Part shown: piece by piece, positions 12,677-23,300 of the stretch | Numbering within the stretch: position 1 is the first letter of the stretch | Layout of the letters: each line of letters opens with the position of its first letter | Assembly: GCA_034509735.1 (NCBI GenBank) | Contig: JACGWO010000005.1 | Location: 33,262,479 to 33,326,478, forward strand | Direction of reading: 5' to 3' | From: Sesamum alatum | Taxonomy: Eukaryota > Streptophyta > Magnoliopsida > Lamiales > Pedaliaceae | DNA: 64,000 bases | Translations under genes and position numbers: made by a program | The notes under the pieces: generated by a model | The model's input: only the letters and a program-made list of their open reading frames with translations | What the model was told of the DNA's origin: nothing | The model's database searches: none

Positions 12677-13173
12677 GGGTTAATTACACTTAAACCCCCT
12701 CTAAAAATGCATAATTACACTTTTCCCCAAATAAGTTTTGAAATTACACTTGCACCCCTCTGAAAATTCTCTGTTCACACCTGACCTCCATTCGTTACAG
12801 TTTTGACGGAAAATGTTCATTTCAACAAAAATAATTACATAAATTTTCAATTTTACCTTTCGTTTAACATTCTCGTGTAATAATTTTGTATTTATAAAGA
12901 AAAAATATAATAATATTGGCCTCACTCTATATGTATATATTACACTTATCTTCTTATAAGTATAAAAATATACACGAAAATGTTAAATAATGAAAAAAAT
13001 TGAAAAAATTTGTAATTATTTTTGTTGGCGTGAACATTTTTCGTCCAAACTTTAACGGATGGGGGTCAAGTGTAAACAAAGAATTTTTGGAGGGGTGTAA
13101 GTGTAATTTCAAAACTTTTTTTGGGGGAAAGTGTAATTATGCATTTTTAAAGGGGTATAAGTGTAATTAACCC
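12677..13173. mobile_element. MITE with long TIRs and perfect 9-bp duplication
   Basis: A 497-bp element starting GGGTTAATTACACTTA and ending TAAGTGTAATTAACCC. The arms mirror each other for more than 120 bases, including the phrases around ACCCCTCTGAAAATTC on the left and GGAGGGGTGTAAGTG on the right. The flanks are identical 9-mers TAATTTTTA at 12668-12676 and 13174-13182. The duplication length and GGG end place it with the other Mutator-like MITEs of this window. Confidence 0.85.
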
Positions 13174-15431
13174 TAATTTTTAAGATAATACATCAAATCT
13201 TAGACACAAGTATACTTGGGAAAAAGCCAAAAAAAAAAAAACAAAACAAAAACAAAAAGAATATCTCCTTTCTTCAGAACGAATTAGTTTAAGATAGACA
13301 TGGTATGATATTATTTACAATATCAATGTGTTCAAGTAGAATTTCATGCCAATGACAATGTCATGCTAGAAAGTTTTACGTTTGATTTCAATGAATATAA
13401 ATATATATCTACTTATAAAATAGTCTCCTATTTCTTTACTTTTTTTAATATATAATCTTCATTTGAAGAATTATCAATATATTTGAGCAACCTTTGAATT
13501 AATTTGACTGTACTAAATAATATAATGAACTGAATTCTACCAGGGAAAAAGAAGGTACAACTTCATGAACAAAATTCTATATATGACCAATATATAGTTG
13601 TTCCGAATATTAATTTAGTTAGATAGTTCTAGAAGGAACTAGTATGTGCAATTGTGTGTAAAATTCTTGTCTGACGAATGAAATAATAAGACAGTAACTG
13701 AATTAAGGTTTGTGTGGAAGAGGACGGTCGATGTATAATGGATGGATTTGCCGACGTACGTGTCAATGTTTGGTGTGTGTGGTATTGCACCCATTTCCTA
13801 ACTCCTACTCCTACCCTAAACCAAAGCTTCCTCTTCTGAAATTTCTGGTCAAATACTTTGGTATCTTAAAATGTCATAAATATCCTCAATCATGTTATTA
13901 TTACCTTAAGGGAATGTTTACTTGTAAGTATAAACTTGTATAAATGTTGTTATCCCAATCGGTAATGCGTTTACTTTCATTTTTCACCAGCCCGCGACAA
14001 TTAACTTCGGCCTGAGACTGCTCTGCACTAATGCCTGTATTGGCATCTATGATGGCCCCCTTGAACTTTATTACTGAAAATTAGTATAGTCACTAGTGAG
14101 CTTTTTATTTGGCAGTTGTACCCCCAATTTTTGCTTTCCAATATCTGTATTGCCCCTGCTCTTTTAAAAATTTATAACCAAAAGCTTCCCCCTAATTAAT
14201 GCTTTAACAAGATTGTCTTCCTTCATAAAACTTACAGACATCTACCCCATTTGCTTCATCTCCATTTTCGTCAAGGTTCAGGTGAGAGGCTCTTCTTTCA
14301 CACTTGTGTGTTTCTCGGATAATGGAAATCCAAAAAAAAAAAAGTTGGTGCTGAAAGCCATTTCCTTTCCCCCCTCTTTCTATGCAGCTACTCTTGCTCT
14401 GTGTTCCCGATCGACTCATCGTGTTTCTGCAGAACACCGCCACACCACCACCACCACAGTCCAAGATTAGGGTTCTGCAGAAATGAAAAAGACCACATTC
14501 AATCCTTCAAAATAACAATGAGCTAATAATAGTACGGAGGAAGAGTCCAAGCGTTACCGATTTTATTTTCCCTTGGAGAATGGTGAGTTGATCTTTGGTG
14601 AAAAAGGTCCAGAGGAGGGAATATGAAATGGAGTAGATTACAGTGTTGGGTAAGGAAGGAGAGTGGTTTATAGGGAAGAAACTAGTCATTATTTTGACAT
14701 GAGGTTTTGTCTTCTTCTTGGGGTAAAATAGACAAATTATAATCCTACATCCTAACCAAACTACTAAACATGTTTCATGGGTTTAAAGTTGTAATCCTAC
14801 TAAATTCCAGCAAATTAGGAAACATCTTGTTAATTTATACAAGTCAGGTAATGCAGCAACAAATCCCAAGTCAATCCTAAATGGATACAAACCTATGCAT
14901 ACAAGTAAACATACCCTAAATAATTTTGGATTCACATCTAAAGCATTTGACTCGTGCCGACTTGGCTCCAACCCTATTATGTACGGCTTTATTGATGGTT
15001 CACATGGAATTGTATAACTCGATCATACTAATAAAATGCTTGTCCTCTATTGGGTATAACTTTTACTACTCTAACTTTTCTTACGAGCTTAACATCTTAA
15101 TTGACTTCATTGACTTAAGTTTGGAGAGTTATAATAGAGGACTTCTCGGTGTTATTCTCATCACATGTTTTGTCATTTGGAGATCATTTGAAAATTATTG
15201 CCTGATTTACAATTATTTAAATCCTAAAAAGTTCATTAAATTCAAACTCAAATCAGATTCTAGAACATATATATATATATATGTATCATGCAACTATATA
15301 TGTGTCGAGTATTCAAATGTAATTAATTTCAGTACTTAGATTTTGTGCAATTTACCCCCCTGTTATATTGTAAATAAGTAAATTATCATCCTATGAAAAA
15401 TAATAGCAATTTAACTCCATGTGTTAAAACT

Positions 15432-15477
15432 AATGAAGCAATTTACCTCCTTAGATAGGGAGGTAAATTGCTTCATT
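15432..15477. repeat. Perfect 19-bp inverted repeat (hairpin)
   Basis: Arms AATGAAGCAATTTACCTCC (15432-15450) and its exact reverse complement (15459-15477) surround an 8-base loop. Nearby sequence (15340-15420) repeats phrases such as GCAATTTACCCCCC and GCAATTTAACTCC, suggesting the hairpin is the centre or a fused end of a MITE. Confidence 0.85.
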
Positions 15478-16669
15478 TTAAAAAATACAAGAATATAAAT
15501 TATTATTTTCTTTTTTATATGAGAATAATTTGTGTATTTCTAATATTACAGAGGGCTGCTTGCATTTTTTTTTTATTTTAATTTTTTATAGATATATCGT
15601 AAGCCTCCGTGTTTAGCTGATTGGGCTCTGTAATATCCAGCCCAATCAACTGGGGAAAGATTTGTCTTAATTTCTCCCTAATTTCCCATATGCTTACAGA
15701 AATTAAATCCAATTAGGTTTAATTTAGAATTGGGGTAGGTCTGGTATGGATTTCCTAAAACTCGAAATTCAACCCGTCAAAATTTTATTTGACCCGTCAA
15801 ACATTAAATTGGACCTAGTCCACTCAACTTGATAATTTTTAGAATATTACACAATGTACTTCTTCATAATAATATTATTGTAAAATCTTTAATTATGACA
15901 GGATAATAATATTAACAAACAACTCACTGTTACAAGTTTAAATGAGCGCGTTTTAATGTTAAAAATATTAAAAGTTTCCAATTTTTTGTTATTTTTTTTA
16001 TGTATATTTAATTTAAAGTGTAAACTATTTAATGTTATTAGTTTTGATCTATATATTATTTATGTATTATTAGATGTTAGTGTGGATGAAATTTACACAT
16101 AAATATACTAAATCACATGAATACGTAATAAAGTAAAAAATATAAAAATTACTAAAGGTATTAACATGTTTATTATCAAATTAATAGTTATAATAATATT
16201 TCATTTTTTTTATAATTTTTAAGAAGAACTAAAACTCATATCTCAAACTATTTAATATGTTACAAATTATTTTTATTATTTCAATCATTACTTATAAAAT
16301 ATGTACGTAGTGATATGAATTAATTTAAAAGTCAATTTATAAAGTACAATAATTGCATCCACAAGGATATGAGGAGAAATTATTGATCCATGCAAACGTT
16401 TTCCGACAATATTGTTTTTCGAAATTTTAACATTATGTCTATTCTTATTTTTGGAGTGTTTTGTTTTATTTTGTGGCGATAGAGAGATCAATACAAAAAT
16501 AAATATGTGTTAAAAATAGTGTATATGTTCGAATTAGTATCTTGGGAGACTAAATTCACTATTCGTTGTCAAAGTATGTGTCTTTTATATGTATTTATAT
16601 ATATATATATATTGTTTTGTGTGCAGGTGGATTAAATTTTATATATATATATATATATCATTGTATATA

Positions 16670-17064
16670 GGGTAAATTACATCTACCTCCCCTGAGGTTT
16701 GACATAATTATAAATACCCCCTCGTTGTTTGAAAAATTACAAATACTCCCTGGGGTTTATAACCGTCTAAGAAATGACTCATTTTCATCAATTTTTATGG
16801 ATGAATTGACCAAAATGCCTTATGCACTATATTATTTTTATTTAATTCTTAAAATTTTTTTGGACTACAATGTGCAGGGAGATGTTTATTAAGTTTTTTA
16901 CACAGAGAAGCAATAATGCAATTTGCCTTGGCCGATTTTTCTATAATTTTGATAAAAAGTTCAAGGGCAAAATGCTCCATTTCAGACATTTGGTTAAAAA
17001 TTACAAACTTCAGGAGGTATTTATAATTATACCAAACCTCAGAGGAGGTAGATGTAATTTACCC
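16670..17064. mobile_element. GGGTAAATTACA MITE, well preserved copy
   Basis: A 395-bp element beginning GGGTAAATTACATCTACCTC and ending GAGGTAGATGTAATTTACCC, exact inverted complements over the outer 20 bases. Inner arms also mirror (TTGACATAATTATAAATACC against GGTATTTATAATTATACCAA). Flanking 9-mers TTGTATATA (16661-16669) and TTGTATTTA (17065-17073) differ at one base. A sister copy with the same interior lies at about 58405-58782. Confidence 0.85.
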
Positions 17065-18227
17065 TTGTATTTATTGTTTTGAAATGATTTATGAGTGAAT
17101 GGCTTGCATTTGTGAACAGGCCCAATCAGCTAAAAATACCAGGATAAAGTGTCTTAAAAAGAGACAAACATTGGGCATGTTTCGACCAATCTCAAAAATA
17201 GGCCAAAAATAAAAATAAACATAGTGTAATTGTCTCTATAAAAGTTCTAGTATGCTAATATACATTTTATACTAAATATTATCATTTTCATTATAGTAAA
17301 AGTTTATGCTTTTAATAACTTCAATCATCTAAATTAATATTTATTCAATTAGTTTATGCTCTATAATCATCGTTCTTTTCCTAAATAATAGAAATTAAGT
17401 AATTAGCGGAAGCCAATAATATATTTTGAAAATCAATAAGGATTAGAATCCTAAAAATGAATTTTGAGGGTGTAACCAACTTATAATATCTTATTACCAG
17501 GCAAAGTCTAAATTCAAGGTGTTTAATCAATACATTTCCAAAATTATTAAAACACTATAGAAACATAAATTTAGATAATAACAATATTATAATGTTACAT
17601 CGTTGCCGTTAAAAGTAATACTATACTAAAGATATTGTAGCCAAATTAAAAAAAAAAATTCCTATATTTATGATAGTAGAGATAGGGATAAAGATAAAAA
17701 TAATACAATATAATAATTACTAATACGTAGTAATTAAAAATAAATAAAAAAACTCAACGTGGATTTTTGTGCTGCAAAGCAAATGGATACTACAGTAATC
17801 TGCAGCTATCACCACTTCACCATTGGTTGCAATTTGTTAATTGTAACTATATCATGTACGAATATATATATTTTTATTACCACAAATGAAATATAAATTA
17901 AATAAGTATATCCTCTGCAGTCTCCTGTAAATAATTATTTTTCAGATATTCTTGGTTGATTATGTACTTTATTTTTATGTTAGTGAGAAGAGCATTCTTG
18001 TTTTGTTATTGTTATAATACAAAAGTGTTTGATGAGTACTAAGAAGTTGGACTCTTAATTTCAATTAGGACACTTTAATCCTCCTATTAATCAACTTGTA
18101 ATAACAATACAAATTAAAGGGAATATTAGTTGAAAATGAGGCCCCATTGATCATGACTTTTTCACTTGTTTTTCCTTCCTCAAAGTACCTTATCACTACT
18201 CAACATTATTATCATCATTTTCTTGGC

Positions 18228-18739
18228 TACATTACATGCGGGTTCTCTGATATTTGACCTAATTACAAATGGATTCGTATTAGATTGAGGATTACAATTA
18301 CACTATTTGAGATTTATTCCATCTTGTATGTAACTTCATTAGATCGGCAGGGTTTCGTCAAATTTACGTGTGGTTGATCATTTTTTGGGCCTAATATATC
18401 TTTTGGACCAAACTTTGGCAAAGATATTTCCTAAGAAGAGGAGAAAAGATAAACTCGATAGAACAACATGAGAGAGACGATACAGAGATATGGATAAAAA
18501 ACACAAAATGAATGCCTAATGTTATTATCTATTTTGAGCATTTTTATCATTTTGTCAAATTCTACTTAATATACTTTCTTTTTCTTTCTATCGAAGAAGA
18601 TGGAGATATTTAAATACTTTTACACTTTCTCTGTAATGTTTTCTTAACCTAAAGGGAGATAATTATAATTCTCAATTTAATAGGAAAGTGTATATAATTA
18701 AATGAAACCACCACAAGGGTGTGGATGTAATTTATCCTT
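18228..18739. mobile_element. Diverged GGGTAAATTACA-type MITE relic
   Basis: The left side carries a decayed version of the family end (ACATTACATGCGGG..., TGACCTAATTACAAATGG) and the right side the inverted end (ACAAGGGTGTGGATGTAATTTATCC). Boundaries are approximate. Confidence 0.45.
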
Positions 18740-18773
18740 ATTTTTTGGTATAAAAGATTTTAGGATAAATTAT

Positions 18774-19163
18774 AACGAGCTCCCATAAGGCTTGATATAA
18801 TTATAAATACCCTATTGTTGTTTAAAAAATTATCAGTGCCCTTAATTTTGACGGTCGTCTAACAACTAGCCCAATATGTTGGTCTCCGTTAGGTTTCTAT
18901 CCATTTTATGTAAGTTGACCAAAATGCCCTTATGGATTACAAATTATAATTTTACTTATTTTTTAAATTTTTCTAAAGTTTTTTGGACCTAGTGGATAAT
19001 TTTTACAATTTGTCAGTTTTTTTCATCCATCTCGTTCATTTTTTTTTTACAATATTTCAAGTTTTTTTAAAAAAGAAACAAATACTACAATCAAAGTTGA
19101 CAATTTCAAACTTCCATCCAATGATTACATAATTTCATCAAATATCGGGGTATTCATAATGTC
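18774..19163. mobile_element. Diverged GGGTAAATTACA-type MITE relic
   Basis: Starts AGGATAAATTATAACGAGCT and contains the family phrases TTGATATAATTATAAATACCC and GACCAAAATGCCCTTATGGA, which also occur at about 58.5 and 59.9 kb. The right arm is decayed. It sits directly next to the relic ending at about 18739. Confidence 0.45.
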
Positions 19164-19288
19164 ACTCTCAACTCGGACTTCCCACCCTATCGTTATTTAA
19201 TTTACCAAAATTTTTAAGATTCCTTTAGTGCATATATATAATAGTATTTGCTCCTGCTGTCCTGCATGCTTAGTTAGTATCTTCTCTA

Positions 19289-19304
19289 CATATATATATA
19301 TATA
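19289..19304 (+). promoter_or_regulatory. TA-repeat, possible TATA region of the heavy-metal protein gene
   Basis: A TATATATA tract lies about 50-60 bases upstream of the first ATG at 19351, a reasonable position for a TATA element with a short 5' UTR. Confidence 0.4.
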
Positions 19305-19350
19305 TGTTGGTTTGGTATACCCACACAATCAACTCTATTATTAGGACAGT

Positions 19351-19948
19351 TTGATTCAGTTTTATAGTATGAGTACAAAGGTAAATGTTTCAGTTTCTGT
19401 TCTTACTACCTTTCATTTCATCATTGCTATTCCTATTACATTATTGTTATCATCTGTTTCTGTCTGTGAAAATGTAGCACAGAAAATCGAGCTGAAGGTT
19501 GGCATTTACTGCGAAAAATGCAAGACTAGAGTGCTGAAAGCAGTTGCAAAACTTAAAGGTAACTGAATTTTCACTTGTTAAAATCACAGACTAAATCTGA
19601 ATGACAAGATCACGACCATTAGTCGATTGTTTGGACATCGTTGCTGATGGATGTATAGTGTTTGATTGATCAGGAGTGGATGAGATAACGGTGAATGCTG
19701 AGAAAGGAATACTAACTGTTGTGGGGAGTGTTGATCCTGTGTGTGTCACCACCCAAGTGAGGAAAGCAGGAAATTATGCAGAAATAACGAGCGTTGGACC
19801 GCCAAAGAAACCTGACCCTCCGAAGCCTAAACCTCCCGAGCCAGAGAAACCGAAGCCCATCCAGCCGCTGCCAGCGTGTTGTGACAATTGCCAGCTTGTT
19901 GCTGTGAGTTACGTTACCCATGATGGCGCCGTTTGCTCCATTCTCTGA
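19351..19948 (+). CDS. Heavy-metal-associated isoprenylated plant protein-like (HIPP-like)
   Basis: Exons 19351-19558 and 19674-19948 join in frame to 160 aa. Residues about 45-110 form one HMA domain: the beta-alpha-beta-type pattern QKIELKVGIYCEKCKTRVLKA contains the CxxC metal-binding pair (CEKC), and the intron sits after KLKG, a frequent HMA junction. A Pro/Lys-rich linker follows (PPKKPDPPKPKPPEPEKPK), then a Cys-containing tail (CCDNC) and the last four residues CSIL. That fits a CaaX box; Leu at the end would favour geranylgeranylation. HIPPs bind metals and are membrane-anchored by the lipid. Unusual is the hydrophobic N-terminal stretch before the HMA domain (residues about 8-36), which looks like a signal peptide or anchor. 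Translation might instead start at the second Met (19369). Confidence 0.85.
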
Positions 19949-20385
19949 TGTAAAATCTTGTATCTTGTCCGTTGGTTCGTCCTGGTTTGATTGTTGCTTC
20001 TGTTGCCTATGATTTTGCAGTTTGTCTGGTTCTATGACAAGAATATTGTTTGGTTTCTGTTTCTTAGTACTTGCCTGTGTGTCTTGGTGCTAATCTGTCA
20101 TGTCTTGTAGTAAGTTGAGACATTCATTTGAAGTAAAAAGTAATTATATTTCACATAACATTATAAAATTCAATCTTACACCAAATGTAAGAAAATGGTG
20201 AGGAGAAAAGAACAGAACAACTGTAGATTACAAGACAAGAACAGGAAGCAAAAGGGATATCCTTAGACACTGAAAAAACATGGTACTATTTGATTACAAC
20301 AGCTGAGTAGCATTTTGATTCGGCAAATGTAAAGATTCTGACCACGATCACTTGATCTTAATCCTTAGGACTGAACTGATACAGG
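19949..20385. other. 3' region between convergent genes
   Basis: About 440 bases between the stop codons of the HIPP-like gene (+) and the Nup98 gene (-). It presumably holds both 3' UTRs; no other feature was seen. Confidence 0.5.
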
Positions 20386-23300
20386 CTAGAAGTTTTGAAC
20401 CCTGAATTTCCACTCCCCTTGAACTGGATCATAGGAAACAAACTCAGCTCCTTGTTCTGAAGCCTTCTTGATCAGCATCTCTTTATAACTCTCAACCTGA
20501 GGCCCGTCGACATACTTCTTCCCTGTCTTTTTGCTGATGCAGTGGACATTGAGTAGAGTAACCTCAGCGGGATTGTTGAGGCTTTGCCCGACTGGTGGCT
20601 TCTTTCTACCATCCGCATAAACAACCACTTCCCGATTGTTGAACTGGACAACAGATTCAAGATCAAGATTGCGGATATCTGTTTCTCCAAGAAATATGAT
20701 GCTTCCGTATCCCCGCCTTCCGACAACAAAGTCATGCACACGGCTGCAGGATCCTGGTTCAGCCCTTTCCTTAGCTGCCAGCTTCTTTATTGAAGGCTCT
20801 GTGTAGTATTCTCCATTTGGAAGCTTCGGCAGTAGGGCTAGAACATCATCCTCATGTTTTTCATTTAGTGCAGAATCGTCATCCATATGCAAGTTCACTA
20901 CAGCAGACGAGTCTTCCTCTTGGATGGAAGTATCAACAGTCACGTCCGTGGGGTTTATGTTAAGTTGGAGGGAAGAACTTGGAGAAGCTTTGTCTTCACA
21001 GCCTTTGCCTGCAATTTTGCACAGTCGAACCATACAGAAAAGAAAGGGGCAAGTTAAAACAGAAAAAGAAAAACGGTATGTTTCCACGTTAAAAGCCCGG
21101 TATTTGGACGAGGGACCTGAGAAATAGGCATGCCTATTACAATAACCTTAGCAATTAAGTCTTATGGGACATGCAGAGTTGTCTTGACAGAGAGTAGTAT
21201 ATGGAATATATATAGCTTACTCTAATGATTGGTAAGATGCTCAACCAAATGAAGAATGACACTTAGCTGTTTATGAATGACAGAGAGCAGAAGATTTTGC
21301 ATGTCTTCATAAATCGTAATCTTAGCGTGAGAAGCTGGATTTTGCTCCTGTTTGATCCATATTAAAAAATAAATCAGGACAAAGAAATTAATTAGGAAGT
21401 CATTCATTGATGTGTGTTTTCAACAGTTTCAGTTTCTTCCACTATGTATCTCAATGGAGTTCCTCAAAGCAATGAAGATTAGGAACTAAACTTGTCAAAG
21501 GAAAAACAAGGAAAGAACAAGAATTCAATGATAAAATACTCCATAAATTCATCGTAACTATCTTTTAAAAATTAAAACTCAGACAAGAATCTATGTGGAG
21601 AACTGAAAAGTGCTACTCTAGTTTAAGAATCAAGAGGGTGTGATTATACATCAAGCAGATTGTGTTGTAGCAAGAAGATAACTGAACATCATGAGCTAAG
21701 ACAGATGATTGAAGGCTTACCTTCTGCATATGAATGATAAGGTGCATGCTCTTGTCCAGACAATGAGTTCACTAACCAAGCCCTTGGGTCCTTCCGTGGC
21801 CAAAAAGGAGTAACTGGACAAGGTCTATCTTCTTTACCACCGAAAAATGGGACCTGTAACAAACAGCGTATCCTCAGATATTATGACCAATGATTAAACA
21901 AATTTATATCTCATAGACAGGCGCAGCTGGCTGCATAAAGTGCAAAAGATGGGGTGAAATGGTTGGAACAGCTGCGGAACATGGTATTACATGTACCTAA
22001 AAAATCACATATTTGTGTAATGGTTCTCACCTTAGGCTCACTGTGTCCACAAGTATGTCTCTTTGCAGGTAACCTGCTGTTTCTTAAGGACACATGTCGG
22101 ATTCGGTTTCTCAGTAAGGATGTTCTTCTGTCAGGTGAAGGATTGTTTGAAACCTGCATTTATTAATTTGAAGAGAAATCCTCGAATGTCAATTAAAATT
22201 CTTGTGGCTGGAATCATACAAGATGCTTGAAAAGGCAGATGTAAATCAATGCCATAAGTAATCACAACATAAAGAATATGCTGCTGATCTCTTTATATCT
22301 TTTCGTCATTTCAGATTATTGGAGCAGAATGTTTCTATGCTTCTTGATGCCGCCTTAAGCAACTAGATATCTGCAATTGCAACTATCGTTCCAACTAAAA
22401 GATTACTTGCTACTGAGACACACTGTACTTGACTTCTTTTTTCTTTGAACTATCACCAAATCTAAGTGTTTCGATTTTAATTCACTAGTTTGAAGAGCAT
22501 TTCTGGCATATTCACTACTCATGGAATATACGACTTACAGGTATGCTCGATATTCCATATTGTATTGATGGTACTGAATTGGATCGATCAGTCGCAGATC
22601 GCGTGGCAAAAGGGTTCACCACAAGTGATGACTGCTGCATGCCCCCAGTGTTTGAAGAAACGTACCTATCAACATCATGAAACAAATAACATCAGGATAT
22701 ATAAAAAACAAAGAACTCGGGTGTATGAAGAAATTCTAGTCTTTGCTGCAGACAATACTGTGGAAAGAGAGATAAAAGGGTAATCTCTCAAAGCCATGTC
22801 GAATTCTGAATGAAACAAGTTTTAGATGAGTGCACTTCAATGTAGTGTTCTCAAAGTTACCAGTACATTACTTGCCATCCCGTCACATTCTCATGGAATC
22901 TATATCTAGTTTTCTTTAATTAAGAAACACATTGGCCATGTATAGTTGCATTTCTTGTCAAGATATTTTTATATCTGAGTTGGCGCTTTCTGAAATGAGC
23001 ATCATGTTCTCTTCTGATAACAGCTTGATCTAAAGTTGAATAGTAGCAACAAAAAAAGCTGAAAGCCAAAGTGATGAAGACAATGACACTTACTGTTGTC
23101 CATTGAGGTTCTGACTGCTAGCCTCCGTCACCACTGTGAAGCCGTTTGAAGCTTTTAAAATGGAAAGAAGAAGACAATTCAGTTGCATGAGTGAAACATT
23201 ATGTCAATAATACAGATGAAGAAAATGGTGACAAAGTTCACTTACCCTGTGATGGTTGACTCAGGTTAGTAGTAGAAAGGGGATCTACTTCTTCAGCAGC

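Larger units (their letters stand above)
11973..19288. other. Intergenic spacer with MITEs, no gene recognised
   Basis: About 7.3 kb without a supported gene. It contains a MITE with perfect duplications (12677-13173), a perfect hairpin (15432-15477), a GGGTAAATTACA MITE (16670-17064) and diverged relatives at about 18228-18739 and 18774-19163. Frames around 13.7-14.5 kb and 14.9-15.3 kb have no recognisable domain, are of low complexity and lack splice support. Confidence 0.55.

Noticed and set aside
14204..14470. Overlapping frames on both strands of similar length
   Set aside because: Low-complexity residues, no domain, no supporting splice or promoter context; mutual shadows.
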